A stretch of DNA of 19,785 bases. It comes from DATMNI01 sp035570275. GTDB taxonomy: Bacteria > Acidobacteriota > Terriglobia > Bryobacterales > Bryobacteraceae. Location: positions 1 through 19,785 of the forward strand of contig DATMNI010000150.1 in NCBI GenBank assembly GCA_035570275.1, written 5' to 3'. Positions 7,149 to 17,060 of this stretch are shown piece by piece (within the stretch, counting starts at the first letter, position 1; each line of letters opens with the position of its first letter). Both the position numbers and the translations under genes were made by a program. Under the pieces are notes generated by a model, which saw only the letters and a program-made list of their open reading frames with translations, was not told the DNA's origin and ran no database searches.

Positions 7149-8690
7149 ATGAACAGAATCGCACGCGTGCTCATTAGTGTCACCGATAAGACCGGCATCC
7201 TGGAATTTGCCCGCGAGTTAAGCGGGCTGGGCGCCGAACTCATATCCACGGGCGGGACGGCGCGGCTGATCCGCGACGCCGGCATTCCCGTAAAGGACGT
7301 TTCCGAAGTCACCGGCTTTCCCGAAATGCTCGACGGCCGCGTGAAGACCATGCACCCGAAAATCGCCGGCGGGATTCTGGCCATACAGTCGAATGCCGGT
7401 CACATGCAGGCCATCGGCGAGCACGGAATCCAGCCCATCGATATGGTGGTGGTCAACCTCTATCGCTTTGCGGAAGCCGCCTCCAAAGCCGGCGCGACGC
7501 TGGCCGAACTCATCGAGAACATCGATATCGGCGGACCCACTATGCTGCGCGCGGCGGCCAAGAATTATCAGGACGTGGCGGTGGTGGTATCGCCGGACGA
7601 TTACGGCGCCATCCTGGACGAGATGCGGACTCTCGGCGGCTGCCTGTCATACGACACCAGGTGGCGCCTCGCCCGCAAGGTGTTTCGCACCACGGCCGAT
7701 TACGACGCGGCCATCAGCGCCCGCCTGGAGCAAATCGACGCCCCGGTGGATGGCGCATCCCTGCTGCCGCCGGATCTGAGCCTGCGCGCGCCCAAATTGA
7801 CGGACCTGCGTTACGGCGAGAACCCGCACCAGTCGGCGGCATTATACGGCCACCGGGGGATGGGAATCGCGGGGGCGGAGCAGTTGCAGGGCAAGGAACT
7901 GTCTTATAACAACCTGGTGGACCTGGACGCGGCCTGGCAATTGGCGGCGGAGTTCGCGCAGCCGGCGGCCGCCATCGTCAAACACACCAATCCATGCGGA
8001 TGCGCCGAACAGGCATCGCTGGCGGAGGCCTACCGCAAGGCCTTTGAGTCCGATCCGGTTTCGGCGTATGGCGGCGTGATCGGTTTGAACCGCGCCATGG
8101 ACGAGGAGACGGCGCGCGAGATCGCCAAGACATTCATCGAAGCCATTGCGGCGCCGGATTATTCGCCGGAAGCCTTGGCCGTGCTGGCAGCGAGAAGGAA
8201 CCTGCGCCTGATGCGCGTGGCGCCGGGCCTGGACGGGCTGGTGGTGAAGTCCATTTCGGGCGGGTTCCTGGTGCAGACCGCGGATGACGTGAAGTTGGAC
8301 CGCGCCAGCGCCACGGTGCGGTCGCAACGGGCGCCTACCGAGCACGAATGGACCGCGCTGCAGTTCGGCTGGAAAGTGGCCAAGCACGTGAAGTCGAACG
8401 CCATCGTTTACGCGCGGCCGGGTCAGGCGGTGGGAGTGGGTGCGGGCCAGATGAGCCGCGTGGATTCGGTGAAGATCGGCGCCATGAAATCCGTGCTGCC
8501 GCTGGCCGGCACGGTGGTGGCGTCCGATGCCTTTTTCCCGTTCCCCGATGGCGTGGAGGAAGCCGTGAAGAACGGCGCTACCGCGTTTATTCAGCCTGGC
8601 GGGTCGGTGAGGGACGCGGAAGTGATTGCCGCCGCGGACCAGTTAGGCGTGGCCATGGTCTTCACCGGCGTGCGGCACTTCCGCCACTGA
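7149..8690 (+). CDS. purH: Bifunctional AICAR formyltransferase/IMP cyclohydrolase
   Basis: The product is 513 residues, normal for PurH, which catalyses the last two steps of IMP synthesis in the cytoplasm. The N-terminal MGS-like cyclohydrolase domain (about 1-190) shows SVTDKTG, STGGTAR, FPEMLDGRVKTMHP and ENIDIGGPTM. The C-terminal formyltransferase domain shows LRYGENPHQ, NNLVDLDAAW and IVKHTNPCG (Lys278-His279, the expected catalytic pair), then DPVSAYGG, SNAIVY and ASDAFFPFPDG. It ends in the classical GVRHFRH. One substitution stands out: the usual HPKxHGG loop reads HPKIAGG, with Ala73 in place of His. The start is the ATG at 7149; there is no strong ribosome site. No other pur gene is adjacent. 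The gene is flanked by two direct copies of a hairpin repeat. Confidence 0.97.
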   Translation: MNRIARVLISVTDKTGILEFARELSGLGAELISTGGTARLIRDAGIPVKDVSEVTGFPEMLDGRVKTMHPKIAGGILAIQSNAGHMQAIGEHGIQPIDMVVVNLYRFAEAASKAGATLAELIENIDIGGPTMLRAAAKNYQDVAVVVSPDDYGAILDEMRTLGGCLSYDTRWRLARKVFRTTADYDAAISARLEQIDAPVDGASLLPPDLSLRAPKLTDLRYGENPHQSAALYGHRGMGIAGAEQLQGKELSYNNLVDLDAAWQLAAEFAQPAAAIVKHTNPCGCAEQASLAEAYRKAFESDPVSAYGGVIGLNRAMDEETAREIAKTFIEAIAAPDYSPEALAVLAARRNLRLMRVAPGLDGLVVKSISGGFLVQTADDVKLDRASATVRSQRAPTEHEWTALQFGWKVAKHVKSNAIVYARPGQAVGVGAGQMSRVDSVKIGAMKSVLPLAGTVVASDAFFPFPDGVEEAVKNGATAFIQPGGSVRDAEVIAAADQLGVAMVFTGVRHFRH

Positions 8691-8714
8691 GCTGCATCGG
8701 AATCAACCGGGGAA

Positions 8715-8732
8715 TCAACCTGGGCAGGTTGA
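8715..8732 (+). other. Hairpin 24 nt after purH stop
   Basis: TCAACCTG-GG-CAGGTTGA is a perfect 8-bp inverted repeat with a minimal loop. It is preceded by a short tandem AATCAACC(g/t)GGG. It could stabilise the 3' end of the purH message. No T run follows, so I do not call it an intrinsic terminator. It overlaps the first bases of repeat copy B. Confidence 0.45.
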
Positions 8733-8808
8733 CAGGGGGGTGTTGCCCGCACGCCGCGCACCTGCCCGCGGAGTCGACAGGCCACAAAGTGCGATGGCCT
8801 GTCCCACC
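8729..8808 (+). repeat. Hairpin repeat, copy B (downstream of purH)
   Basis: This is a direct copy of 7041-7121. It is conserved at both ends and more divergent in a ~12-bp middle segment (CACCTGCCCGCG against TGATGGCTCGC). The 9-bp arms are identical: GACAGGCCA (8776-8784) and TGGCCTGTC (8795-8803) around a 10-nt loop. It lies between the convergent purH and radical SAM genes. Confidence 0.8.
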
Positions 8809-8860
8809 TAGCGCTCGGACGGCAGACGACGAACTGAGATGATCCGCCCTACCTCAGCAG

Positions 8861-9889
8861 CTATTGAAGCTGAACCAGGCCTTGCGGTTGGCCGTCGCCT
8901 ACCGCGGTGGACGTGAGGTCTTGCGGGTTGCGCCAGCCGTCGATGTACGAAATCTGGTGGACGCAGGAGACGGTGCAGCGAGGGGCGCAACTCTTGGCGG
9001 TGCGGTATTCGCGGCGGATGTCGGCTATAGTGTATTCCAGCAGCGGTTTGGCGGGGTAGCCGCGTTGCTGCGAGCAGTAATGCACCAAGCCGTCCTCACA
9101 GATGTAAAGGTAGCGCGCGCCGGCGCGGCAACGCCAGTCGTTCTCCTTGCCGTGGGCGATGTTGTCCTGGAAGTAATTGATCTGGGCGTAGCTGCTCTTT
9201 TCCATGGAGCGCATCGCCAGGTAGACCTCGCGTTCGGCATCCCGCAACGGGTTCAACTGGCCATCGCCGTCGTGGATGATCCCGACGGTCGAGGTGAATC
9301 CGAGTTCCAACGCGCGCTTGCCAATGGTGAGGGCGTCCTGCGGAGTGTGAATGCCGCCGCCGACCACCGAGTTAATGTTCACATGAAATTCGGCGTACTG
9401 GGCCAGCAGTTGCAGCTTCTTGTCGAGCACCTTGAGGCTCTTCTTCGAGACTTCGTCGGGCATGACGTTGTCGATGGAGATCTGCAGGTGGTCGAGGCCG
9501 GCGCGGTTGAGGCGCTCAATGCGGTCGGCGGTCAGCAGATACCCGTTGGTGATCATGCCGGCGATGATGCCGCGCCGGCGGATGCGGGCGACGATCAGGT
9601 CAAGGCTGGGGTGCAGCAGCGGCTCGCCCCCGCTGATGGTGACGATGGTGGTTCCGAGATCGGCCAGCCGGTCCAGGCGCTCGTACATCACCTCCATGGC
9701 GACCGGCTTGGAGAAGTTGTCGAACTCGTTGCAGTAGGTGCAGGCGAGGTTGCAGCGGCGCATGGGGATGATGTGCGCCAGGACGGGGTGATCCTTGGAG
9801 GCCAGTCCCTTGGCGATCATCCGGATCTCACGGGCGCGGCGATAGATGCTGTTCCAGGCTCGTTTGAGACGTTTGGCAACAGTCGGCAT
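8861..9889 (-). CDS. Radical SAM protein with SPASM-like C-terminal cysteines
   Basis: The product is 342 residues. The radical SAM 4Fe-4S motif is Cys46-x3-Cys50-x2-Cys53 (CNLACTYC), followed by the SAM-binding SGGEPLL near 86-92 and ITNGYLL near 113. The C-terminal part has six more cysteines (254, 264, 272, 301, 305, 309) in the blocks CRAGARYLYIC and CAPRCTVSC. That arrangement resembles SPASM/twitch auxiliary cluster domains, found in enzymes that modify peptides or in sactionine and quinohemoprotein-type maturases. No precursor peptide, transporter or partner was found nearby, so the substrate is open. The start is the ATG at 9889 without a visible ribosome site; Met24 is an alternative. 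The first 25 residues are Arg/Lys-rich. The gene is monocistronic and convergent with purH. Confidence 0.85.
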   Translation of the reverse strand: MPTVAKRLKRAWNSIYRRAREIRMIAKGLASKDHPVLAHIIPMRRCNLACTYCNEFDNFSKPVAMEVMYERLDRLADLGTTIVTISGGEPLLHPSLDLIVARIRRRGIIAGMITNGYLLTADRIERLNRAGLDHLQISIDNVMPDEVSKKSLKVLDKKLQLLAQYAEFHVNINSVVGGGIHTPQDALTIGKRALELGFTSTVGIIHDGDGQLNPLRDAEREVYLAMRSMEKSSYAQINYFQDNIAHGKENDWRCRAGARYLYICEDGLVHYCSQQRGYPAKPLLEYTIADIRREYRTAKSCAPRCTVSCVHQISYIDGWRNPQDLTSTAVGDGQPQGLVQLQ

Positions 9890-9980
9890 ACGGTGAAGGT
9901 TATTACATCACAATTGGAGCATTTTGTTGAGCCGAAAGGGGTGATTGGGGACTACGGCGGGTTGAACGGTAGTGTGGAAC

Positions 9981-10163
9981 GGTAGAGAAGGGGAACCTGG
10001 CGCCCCCGGCGTGTCACGTCTCAAGGAAACGCTTATGGCCAGATTTCCCGATCTCATCATTTGTGGAGCGGATTCCCCACCGTTTCACGATGTCAGCTTA
10101 GAGGAAGATAGCAAAGTTGTAGAGTTGATGTCCAACGCCAAGCCCGACGTGGTTTGGGTCGGA
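9981..10163 (+). pseudogene. Remnant of a WecG/TagA/CpsF-type glycosyltransferase
   Basis: A short open stretch encodes RLKETLMARFPDLIICG, then SPPFHDVSLEED and NAKPDVVWVG. This matches the central-to-late part of the WecG/TagA/CpsF family (ManNAc or glucosyl transferases for cell-surface polymers), where a SPPF block is followed by an acidic helix and a D-V-x-x-VGLG strand. Homology stops abruptly after VVWVG at 10163, where LGxPKQE would be expected. The N-terminal half is also missing. No signal for expression is visible. It is a decayed gene fragment. Confidence 0.7.
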
Positions 10164-10277
10164 CGTTGTTCGTGGACTTCGATCGCGGGAACCAGCAATG
10201 CCCGGTCGTCGGGCCGTTCCTCATAAACTTCAAAATCGATGACGATCTGATTTTTCGCTTCTTGACGATCGCCCGGA
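10164..10277 (-). mobile_element. Transposase remnant, ISNCY-like
   Basis: On the minus strand an open stretch after a TAG (10278-10280) reads RQEAKNQIVIDFEVYEERP and then LLVPAIEVHEQR. To my recollection this matches the middle of ISNCY-type DDE transposases, where QEAxNQIV, EVYxxRP and LLxPAIExHxxxxGR blocks are typical. Homology ends exactly where the plus-strand glycosyltransferase fragment begins, so the two remnants abut. No terminal inverted repeats were identified. About 38 residues remain, so it is inactive. Confidence 0.55.
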
Positions 10278-10354
10278 GGCTATCGATGAGATGCCAGAGG
10301 TTGAGATATCAGAGGCCCTGATTTGCCTGCGCGCGCGGACGCGGAGCGATAGGT

Positions 10355-11473
10355 TCAGCCTTTGTAGACCTTCCAGAACACTTCGCGGAACCTGGCCATC
10401 TCCGGGTCAGTCCCGATGGTCACGCGGAGCATATTGTCGAGCGGCGGGAAGGGGCGGCCGACGGCTACACCCATGCCCGGCATGGTGTTGATGAACTCGC
10501 GGGCGTTGCGTCCGCAGTCGATCATAATGAAATTGGCCTGCGCGGGAATGAACTTCAGTTGGCGCTCGGTCAGCCAGTCGCAGAGTTCGTGCCGGGTATG
10601 CGCCAGCACTGCACGGCGCTCGCGGAGCAGGTTCTGCTGATCGCCCAGTGCAGCCACCACGGCGCGCGCACTGACGATCGAGATCACGTTCAGGCGCAAT
10701 GGCGCCAGTTTTTCGATGATATCGGGGCGGGCGGCCACGAAGCCCACGCGCAGGCCGGCCATGCCGTAGATCTTCGAATAGGTGCGGGTGACGATCACGT
10801 TCTTGCCCTGACGCACGTGCGGCAGCGCTGTTTCCAACTCGGGCGATTCGCCGAAGTGGATGTAGGCTTCATCCACCATCAAGGTGGTGTTCTTAGGCAG
10901 GTTGGAGACCAGCCAGTCGATATCCTTGCGTGCGGTTACCGCGGAAGTGGGGTTGTTCGGGTTGCAGAGGTAGATCAACCCCCCGCCTGCCTTGTCGGCC
11001 TCGTCGGCTATTTTGCGCACGTCGGCGGTGTAGTCCTCGCGCAATTTGGTCAGGATGACCGGACGGCCAAGGATCCGGGCGGCATCGATGGGCGCTTCGT
11101 AGGCCGGCGCCACGCTGATGAGAGGGCGCGTGGGTGAGGTGTAGACATCGACCACCAGGTGAAGCCCTTCGCTGGAACCGGCGCCCACCATCAAGTCTTC
11201 GGGCTGCAGATCTTCGCTTTTGGCGATGGCGGAGTAGATGTCGCGAAACTCCTGGTAGTGATACCGGTTGGAAGTCGGCAACACGTCGCGCATGGCGGCC
11301 AGTGCCGCGGGCGGAGGCCCCAGCGGATTCTCGTTGGCATTCAGCCACACCATGTCTTTGGGTAAGGCGCCGGTATTCACCGCCGCGCGTTGCGCGTAGG
11401 CCATCTCGGGCAGCACGCGAACCGCGGCAGCGCCCAATCCCAACTGTACGGCAAAACCCCTCCTGGTCAACAT
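10355..11473 (-). CDS. Tat-exported HisC-like PLP aminotransferase
   Basis: The product is 372 residues of the class I/II fold-type I aminotransferases, closest in style to histidinol-phosphate aminotransferase. Visible motifs are LNANENPLGPP near the N-terminus, NPNNPTS (about 171-177), DEAY (Asp201, Tyr204), the PLP lysine in TYSKIYGMAGLRVGF (Lys234, with Arg242) and Arg350 in MLRVTIG. Unusually, it starts MLTRRGFAVQLGLGAAAV and runs to AYAQ, a twin-arginine signal with Arg4-Arg5 and a plausible cleavage site. The folded, PLP-loaded enzyme would therefore be exported. I chose the ATG at 11473 with GAGG upstream over the GTG at 11479. No his genes are adjacent, so a role in histidine synthesis is unlikely. 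The substrate is unknown. Confidence 0.88.
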   Translation of the reverse strand: MLTRRGFAVQLGLGAAAVRVLPEMAYAQRAAVNTGALPKDMVWLNANENPLGPPPAALAAMRDVLPTSNRYHYQEFRDIYSAIAKSEDLQPEDLMVGAGSSEGLHLVVDVYTSPTRPLISVAPAYEAPIDAARILGRPVILTKLREDYTADVRKIADEADKAGGGLIYLCNPNNPTSAVTARKDIDWLVSNLPKNTTLMVDEAYIHFGESPELETALPHVRQGKNVIVTRTYSKIYGMAGLRVGFVAARPDIIEKLAPLRLNVISIVSARAVVAALGDQQNLLRERRAVLAHTRHELCDWLTERQLKFIPAQANFIMIDCGRNAREFINTMPGMGVAVGRPFPPLDNMLRVTIGTDPEMARFREVFWKVYKG

Positions 11474-11529
11474 ACGCACCTCGTCCGATTCGAAGCCATG
11501 ATAGCGCAGAATGCGGGGGAGGGAGAGTC

Positions 11530-11663
11530 ACGGCCACCGCTCCCTTACGGTCACGGCTCCGCCAGGGGCTTCGTTCAGAGCCATGACCGTTAGGGAGTGG
11601 TGGCTGTGGTCCGCAAGGGGCTTCGTTCAGAGCCATGACCGTTAGGGAGTGGTGGCTGTGGTC
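11530..11663. repeat. Inverted plus tandem repeat block
   Basis: An exact 48-bp unit occurs twice (11564-11611 and 11616-11663), separated by 4 nt. It contains the segments GGGGCTTCGTTCAGAGCC, ATGACCGTTAGGGAGTGG and TGGCTGTGGTC. A ~31-bp imperfect inverted copy precedes them at 11530-11560 (CGGCCACCGCTCCCTTACGG, then TCACGGCTCC). It can pair with either later copy to give a long hairpin with few mismatches. It fills most of the space between the Uma2 stop and the aminotransferase start, and looks like a dispersed palindromic repeat family. Confidence 0.85.
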
Positions 11664-11670
11664 GTGCGAA

Positions 11671-12200
11671 TCAGCTTGCGGAGACCGAATCGAAGAGCCG
11701 CGTAACGGGCAGTCGAAAATCCGGCAGTAGTTCGCTGGTCAACTCCGCGCCTTCGCGCAGGATGCGGTCGCCGGTAGCGGCGTACACGAAGACTTCGCGA
11801 GCTACCGGATAAACGATCCAGACTTCGGCGGTTCCGCACCGAAGGTACCGCTCCTTCTTACCCCACACCGAAGTGAAGATCTCGTCCCCGGAGACGACCT
11901 CAATGGCGAGATCGGGCACGAATCTCTGGACCCGCTTGTCGGGATCTACCAAGGGCAGCTTGGCTGGACCGAATAGACTCACATCCGGACCGTGGGCATT
12001 GCCATGGAAATCGTAGTCTTGTTCCCCGACCACGAAACCGAGGCCACGCTCGCGAACGAAAGGGCGCAAGAGTACGATCAGCAGGTCTCGAATGAGATTC
12101 TGCTCCAGCGTGTTGGCCAACGTGGGCACCAATTCTCCGTCAACCAACTCGCGGTTATGCGCCTGTTCGTCGGTGAGCCGCTCGAAATCGTCGATGGTCA

Positions 12201-12201
<1 letters not shown>
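11671..12201 (-). CDS. Uma2-family (DUF820) PD-(D/E)XK nuclease-like protein
   Basis: The product is 176 residues. The family pattern is complete: ELVDGELV near 18-25, the GPDVSLF strand with Asp73, PDLAIEVVS with Glu101, and KKERYLRCGTAEVWIVYP (Lys115/116) at 115-132. This is the restriction-endonuclease-like fold with probable active residues Asp73, Glu101 and Lys115 or 116. Uma2 genes are expanded in cyanobacteria and some acidobacteria, but their biological role is unresolved. The gene starts with GTG at 12201, sharing one base with the rho stop (TAGTG), so it is probably translated by re-initiation after rho. It is the last gene of the tig-to-Uma2 series. Confidence 0.85.
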
Positions 12202-13973
<1,772 letters not shown>

Positions 13974-14525
13974 ATTTCCCTCACTCCCCGGCCACTCAGG
14001 GCCGAGAACGGCAACGGCTGCACACCTTGCTTACGGATGGCGCGCAAACCGCGTTCTTCCTCAGATTGATTCAACTTGTCGGTCTTTGTGGCGATTACCA
14101 GATACGGTCTGCCGTGATGTTCGAGCCATTGCTTCAGGTCCAGATCCTTGTCCATCCATCCACGGCGGGAATCCAATATCAGACAGGAAAGCGTCAGGGT
14201 CTCCCGATTCTGCAAATACTCTTCAATCAACTTCTTCCATTCCGCCGCAAAGTGCGCCGGAACCCGTGCGTATCCATATCCGGGCAGATCGACGAAATAA
14301 TACCTCCCGTCGATCCGATAAAAATTAATCGTTTGTGTCCGGCCCGGTGTATTGCTGGTAAAAGCCAACCCCTTCTGACCCAGTAATGCGTTGATCAGAC
14401 TGGATTTCCCAACATTACTTCGTCCTAAAAATGCCACTTCCGGCAACCGGTCCGACGGAAACGTTGCCGGCGTGCCCGAGCTGTTTACAAATTCCGCTTT
14501 CAAGGAACTCAGGTTATTGGATACC

Positions 14526-16937
14526 TCAATGCGCCCGCGTCTCTTCCACCGGCAGCACGTCCACCGGGGCGGCGGCGATAGGCAACGCCACAATTTCTCG
14601 TTCCAGAGCGATCTTGAGGACTTCGTCCATGGAGTCCACGAAATGCAACTTCATCGTCTTCTTGATGGCATCGGGGATGTCGGGGAGGTCTTTCTCGTTC
14701 TCCCGCGGCACGATCGCTTCCAGGATGCCATGCCGGTGCGCCGCCATCAACTTCTCTTTCAGGCCGCCTATCGGCAGCACTTTGCCGCGCAGTGTGATCT
14801 CCCCCGTCATGGCCAGGTCGCCGCGAACCGGAATGCGCGTGAGCGCGCTGCAGATGGTGGTGGCCAGCGTAATACCGGCCGAGGGACCGTCTTTGGGAAT
14901 GGCGCCCTCGGGAATATGAATATGCAGGTCCAGGCTGCGGTAGAAATCGCGCGGCAATCCCAGCGAAAGGGCGCGCGACCGGATGTAGCTCATAGCCGCC
15001 TGCGCCGATTCCTGCATCACCTCGCCCAGTTTGCCGGTGATGGTCAGCTTGCCCTTGCCTTCCATCATGGTGCATTCCACGGTGAGGATCTGGCCGCCCA
15101 CTTCGGTCCACGCCAGACCCGTGGCAGCGCCGATTTCGTTCTTCTTTTCGGTCTGCAGATCGCGGAATCTCCAAGGACCCAACAGGTCGGGTAAGGAGGC
15201 GCCCGTGATCACCTGCTTACCCAGTTTCTGTTTGTCTTTCCCGCTCTGTTTGTTGACCACCTGGCGCGCCACTTTACGGCACACATTGCCGATTTCGCGC
15301 TCCAGATTGCGCACGCCGGCCTCCCGGCTGTAATACTGGATCAGCCCGTTGACGCCATCGTCCTGAATCTCGATCTGGTCCGCCGAAAGCCCGGTGGCCA
15401 GCATCTGTTTCTTGATCAGAAACCGCTTGGCGATTTCCATCTTCTCCAGTTCGGTATAGCCGGAGAGCCGGATGACTTCCATACGGTCCTGAAGAGCGGG
15501 AGGAATGGTGTGGAGAACGTTGGCCGTGGCGATGAAGAAGACCTGGCTCAGATCGTACTCCACATCCAGGTAATGGTCGACAAACATGAAGTTCTGTTCG
15601 GGGTCGAGCACTTCCAGCAGCGCGGCCGAAGGGTCGCCGCGGAAATCCATGGACATCTTGTCCACTTCGTCCAGCATGAAGACCGGGTTTTTGGTGCCCG
15701 ACTTCTTCATCATCTGAATCACCTGGCCGGGCAACGCACCGATGTAGGTGCGGCGGTGGCCGCGGATCTCGGCTTCGTCGCGCACGCCGCCGAGAGACAT
15801 GCGAACGAACTTGCGCCCGGTAGCCTTGGCGATCGACATTCCCAGCGAAGTCTTACCCACGCCGGGAGGTCCGACGAAGCACAGGATGGAGCCTTTGGGA
15901 TTCTTCACCAGCCGCCGCACCGCCAGGAATTCCAGGATGCGCTCCTTGATTTTTTCCAGGCCGTAGTGGTCGTTCTCCAAAACCGATTCGGCGAATTTGA
16001 GGTCGCGGATTTCCTTCGACTTCTTCTTCCACGGCACCGCCAGCAGCCAGTCCAGGTAATTGCGGGAAACGGTGGATTCGGCGGACATGGGCGGCATATT
16101 TTCCAGCCGCTTCAACTCCGCCATGGCCTTTTCCTGGGCGTCGACAGTCATGCCGGCGGTTTCAATGCGCTTCTTCAACTCGTCGACTTCGCTCTTTTCG
16201 CCGCGGCCCAGTTCCTTCTGAATGGCCTTGATCTTCTCGTTGAGGTAGTACTCTTTCTGCGCCTTCTCCATCTGCCGCTTGACGCGGCCCTGAATGGTGC
16301 GGTCCACGTTGAGCTTCTCGATTTCGATATCCAGCATCTCGGCCACGCGGGTGAGCCGGTCAATGGGGTCGAAGATTTCGAGCAGTTCCTGCTTTTCTTC
16401 GATGGTCAACTGCAGGTTGGCGCCCACGGTATCGGCCAGTTTGCCCGGTTCATCCACCCGGATGGCGGCGATCATGGTCTCGTAATTCAGGTTCTGGCTC
16501 AGCTTGACGTACTGTTCGAACAGCCCGGTGACGCGGCTGATCAGGGCGTCAAGCTGGGGGCCGGTCTCTACCTTGAAACTGGACGTCTTGACCGTGGCCC
16601 TGAAAAAACCTTCGTCGTCGGCAACCGAAACCACTTTGGCCCGTTCCACGCCCTCCACCAGCACCTTGATGTTGCCATCGGGCAGTTTGAGGCTTTGGAC
16701 GATGTTCACGATCGTCCCGACATGGTAGATCTCGTTGGGTTTGGGTTCGTCGATCGAAGCGTCGTGCTGGGTGGCAAGGAAGATCTTTTTGTCGCCAGCC
16801 ATGGCCTCTTCAAGTGCCCGCACGCTGGATTCCCTTCCGACCACAAACGGCGTCATCATGTACGGGAAGATGACCACGTCGCGGATGGGCATCATCGGCA
16901 GACGTTTTGAATCGGATTTTTCCTTTGAAGTAAGCAT
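14526..16937 (-). CDS. lon: ATP-dependent protease Lon
   Basis: The product is 803 residues, standard for bacterial LonA, the cytoplasmic protease for damaged and regulatory proteins. The N-terminal substrate domain begins LPMMPIRDVVIFPYMMTPF. The AAA+ module has Walker A GPPGVGKT (356-363), Walker B VFMLDEVDK and the sensor region RMSLGGVRDEAEIRGHRRTY. The C-terminal serine protease domain has the Ser-Lys dyad: Ser686 in PKDGPSAG and Lys729 in GGLKEK. I chose the ATG at 16937 because TGAGGAG lies 5-6 nt upstream; the frame is open eight codons further. It lies 123 bp after clpX. The C-terminal tail after the protease domain is short and Ala/Val/Pro-rich. Confidence 0.97.
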   Translation of the reverse strand: MLTSKEKSDSKRLPMMPIRDVVIFPYMMTPFVVGRESSVRALEEAMAGDKKIFLATQHDASIDEPKPNEIYHVGTIVNIVQSLKLPDGNIKVLVEGVERAKVVSVADDEGFFRATVKTSSFKVETGPQLDALISRVTGLFEQYVKLSQNLNYETMIAAIRVDEPGKLADTVGANLQLTIEEKQELLEIFDPIDRLTRVAEMLDIEIEKLNVDRTIQGRVKRQMEKAQKEYYLNEKIKAIQKELGRGEKSEVDELKKRIETAGMTVDAQEKAMAELKRLENMPPMSAESTVSRNYLDWLLAVPWKKKSKEIRDLKFAESVLENDHYGLEKIKERILEFLAVRRLVKNPKGSILCFVGPPGVGKTSLGMSIAKATGRKFVRMSLGGVRDEAEIRGHRRTYIGALPGQVIQMMKKSGTKNPVFMLDEVDKMSMDFRGDPSAALLEVLDPEQNFMFVDHYLDVEYDLSQVFFIATANVLHTIPPALQDRMEVIRLSGYTELEKMEIAKRFLIKKQMLATGLSADQIEIQDDGVNGLIQYYSREAGVRNLEREIGNVCRKVARQVVNKQSGKDKQKLGKQVITGASLPDLLGPWRFRDLQTEKKNEIGAATGLAWTEVGGQILTVECTMMEGKGKLTITGKLGEVMQESAQAAMSYIRSRALSLGLPRDFYRSLDLHIHIPEGAIPKDGPSAGITLATTICSALTRIPVRGDLAMTGEITLRGKVLPIGGLKEKLMAAHRHGILEAIVPRENEKDLPDIPDAIKKTMKLHFVDSMDEVLKIALEREIVALPIAAAPVDVLPVEETRAH

Positions 16938-17060
16938 TGTTCTCCTCAGGGGGACGGTCACACCCCTGGTTCAGGGTTCCCTGACGTTGATCCCGGGTCC
17001 CTGACATCCCGGCGGCGGCGGGCAATTCTCGAAGCGGTCTTCGTATCCCCAGGCCAAGGC
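16938..17060 (-). promoter_or_regulatory. clpX-lon intergenic leader with repeats
   Basis: This 123-bp gap holds the strong lon ribosome site (GAGGAG at about 16943-16948). It also holds small repeats: GGGTTCCCTGAC (about 16975-16986) and GGGTCCCTGAC (about 16995-17005) are near-direct repeats, and CAGGG-TT-CCCTG is an inverted repeat. Hairpins are possible in the lon leader. I see no convincing promoter hexamers, no CIRCE element and no T-rich terminator after clpX, so read-through from clpX is likely. Confidence 0.4.

Noticed and set aside
9972..10226. An 84-codon plus-strand ORF taken as an intact small gene.
   Set aside because: Only its middle matches the WecG/TagA family; the last ~20 codons read through the antisense transposase remnant, so it is a chimera of debris.
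11564..11663. Exact 48-bp repeats considered as a tiny CRISPR array.
   Set aside because: There are only two direct copies, the spacer is 4 nt, and no cas gene is present; the inverted copy fits a palindromic repeat family instead.
15510..16910. A 466-codon plus-strand open frame opposite lon.
   Set aside because: It is a His/Gln/Val-rich shadow of the conserved lon coding strand.
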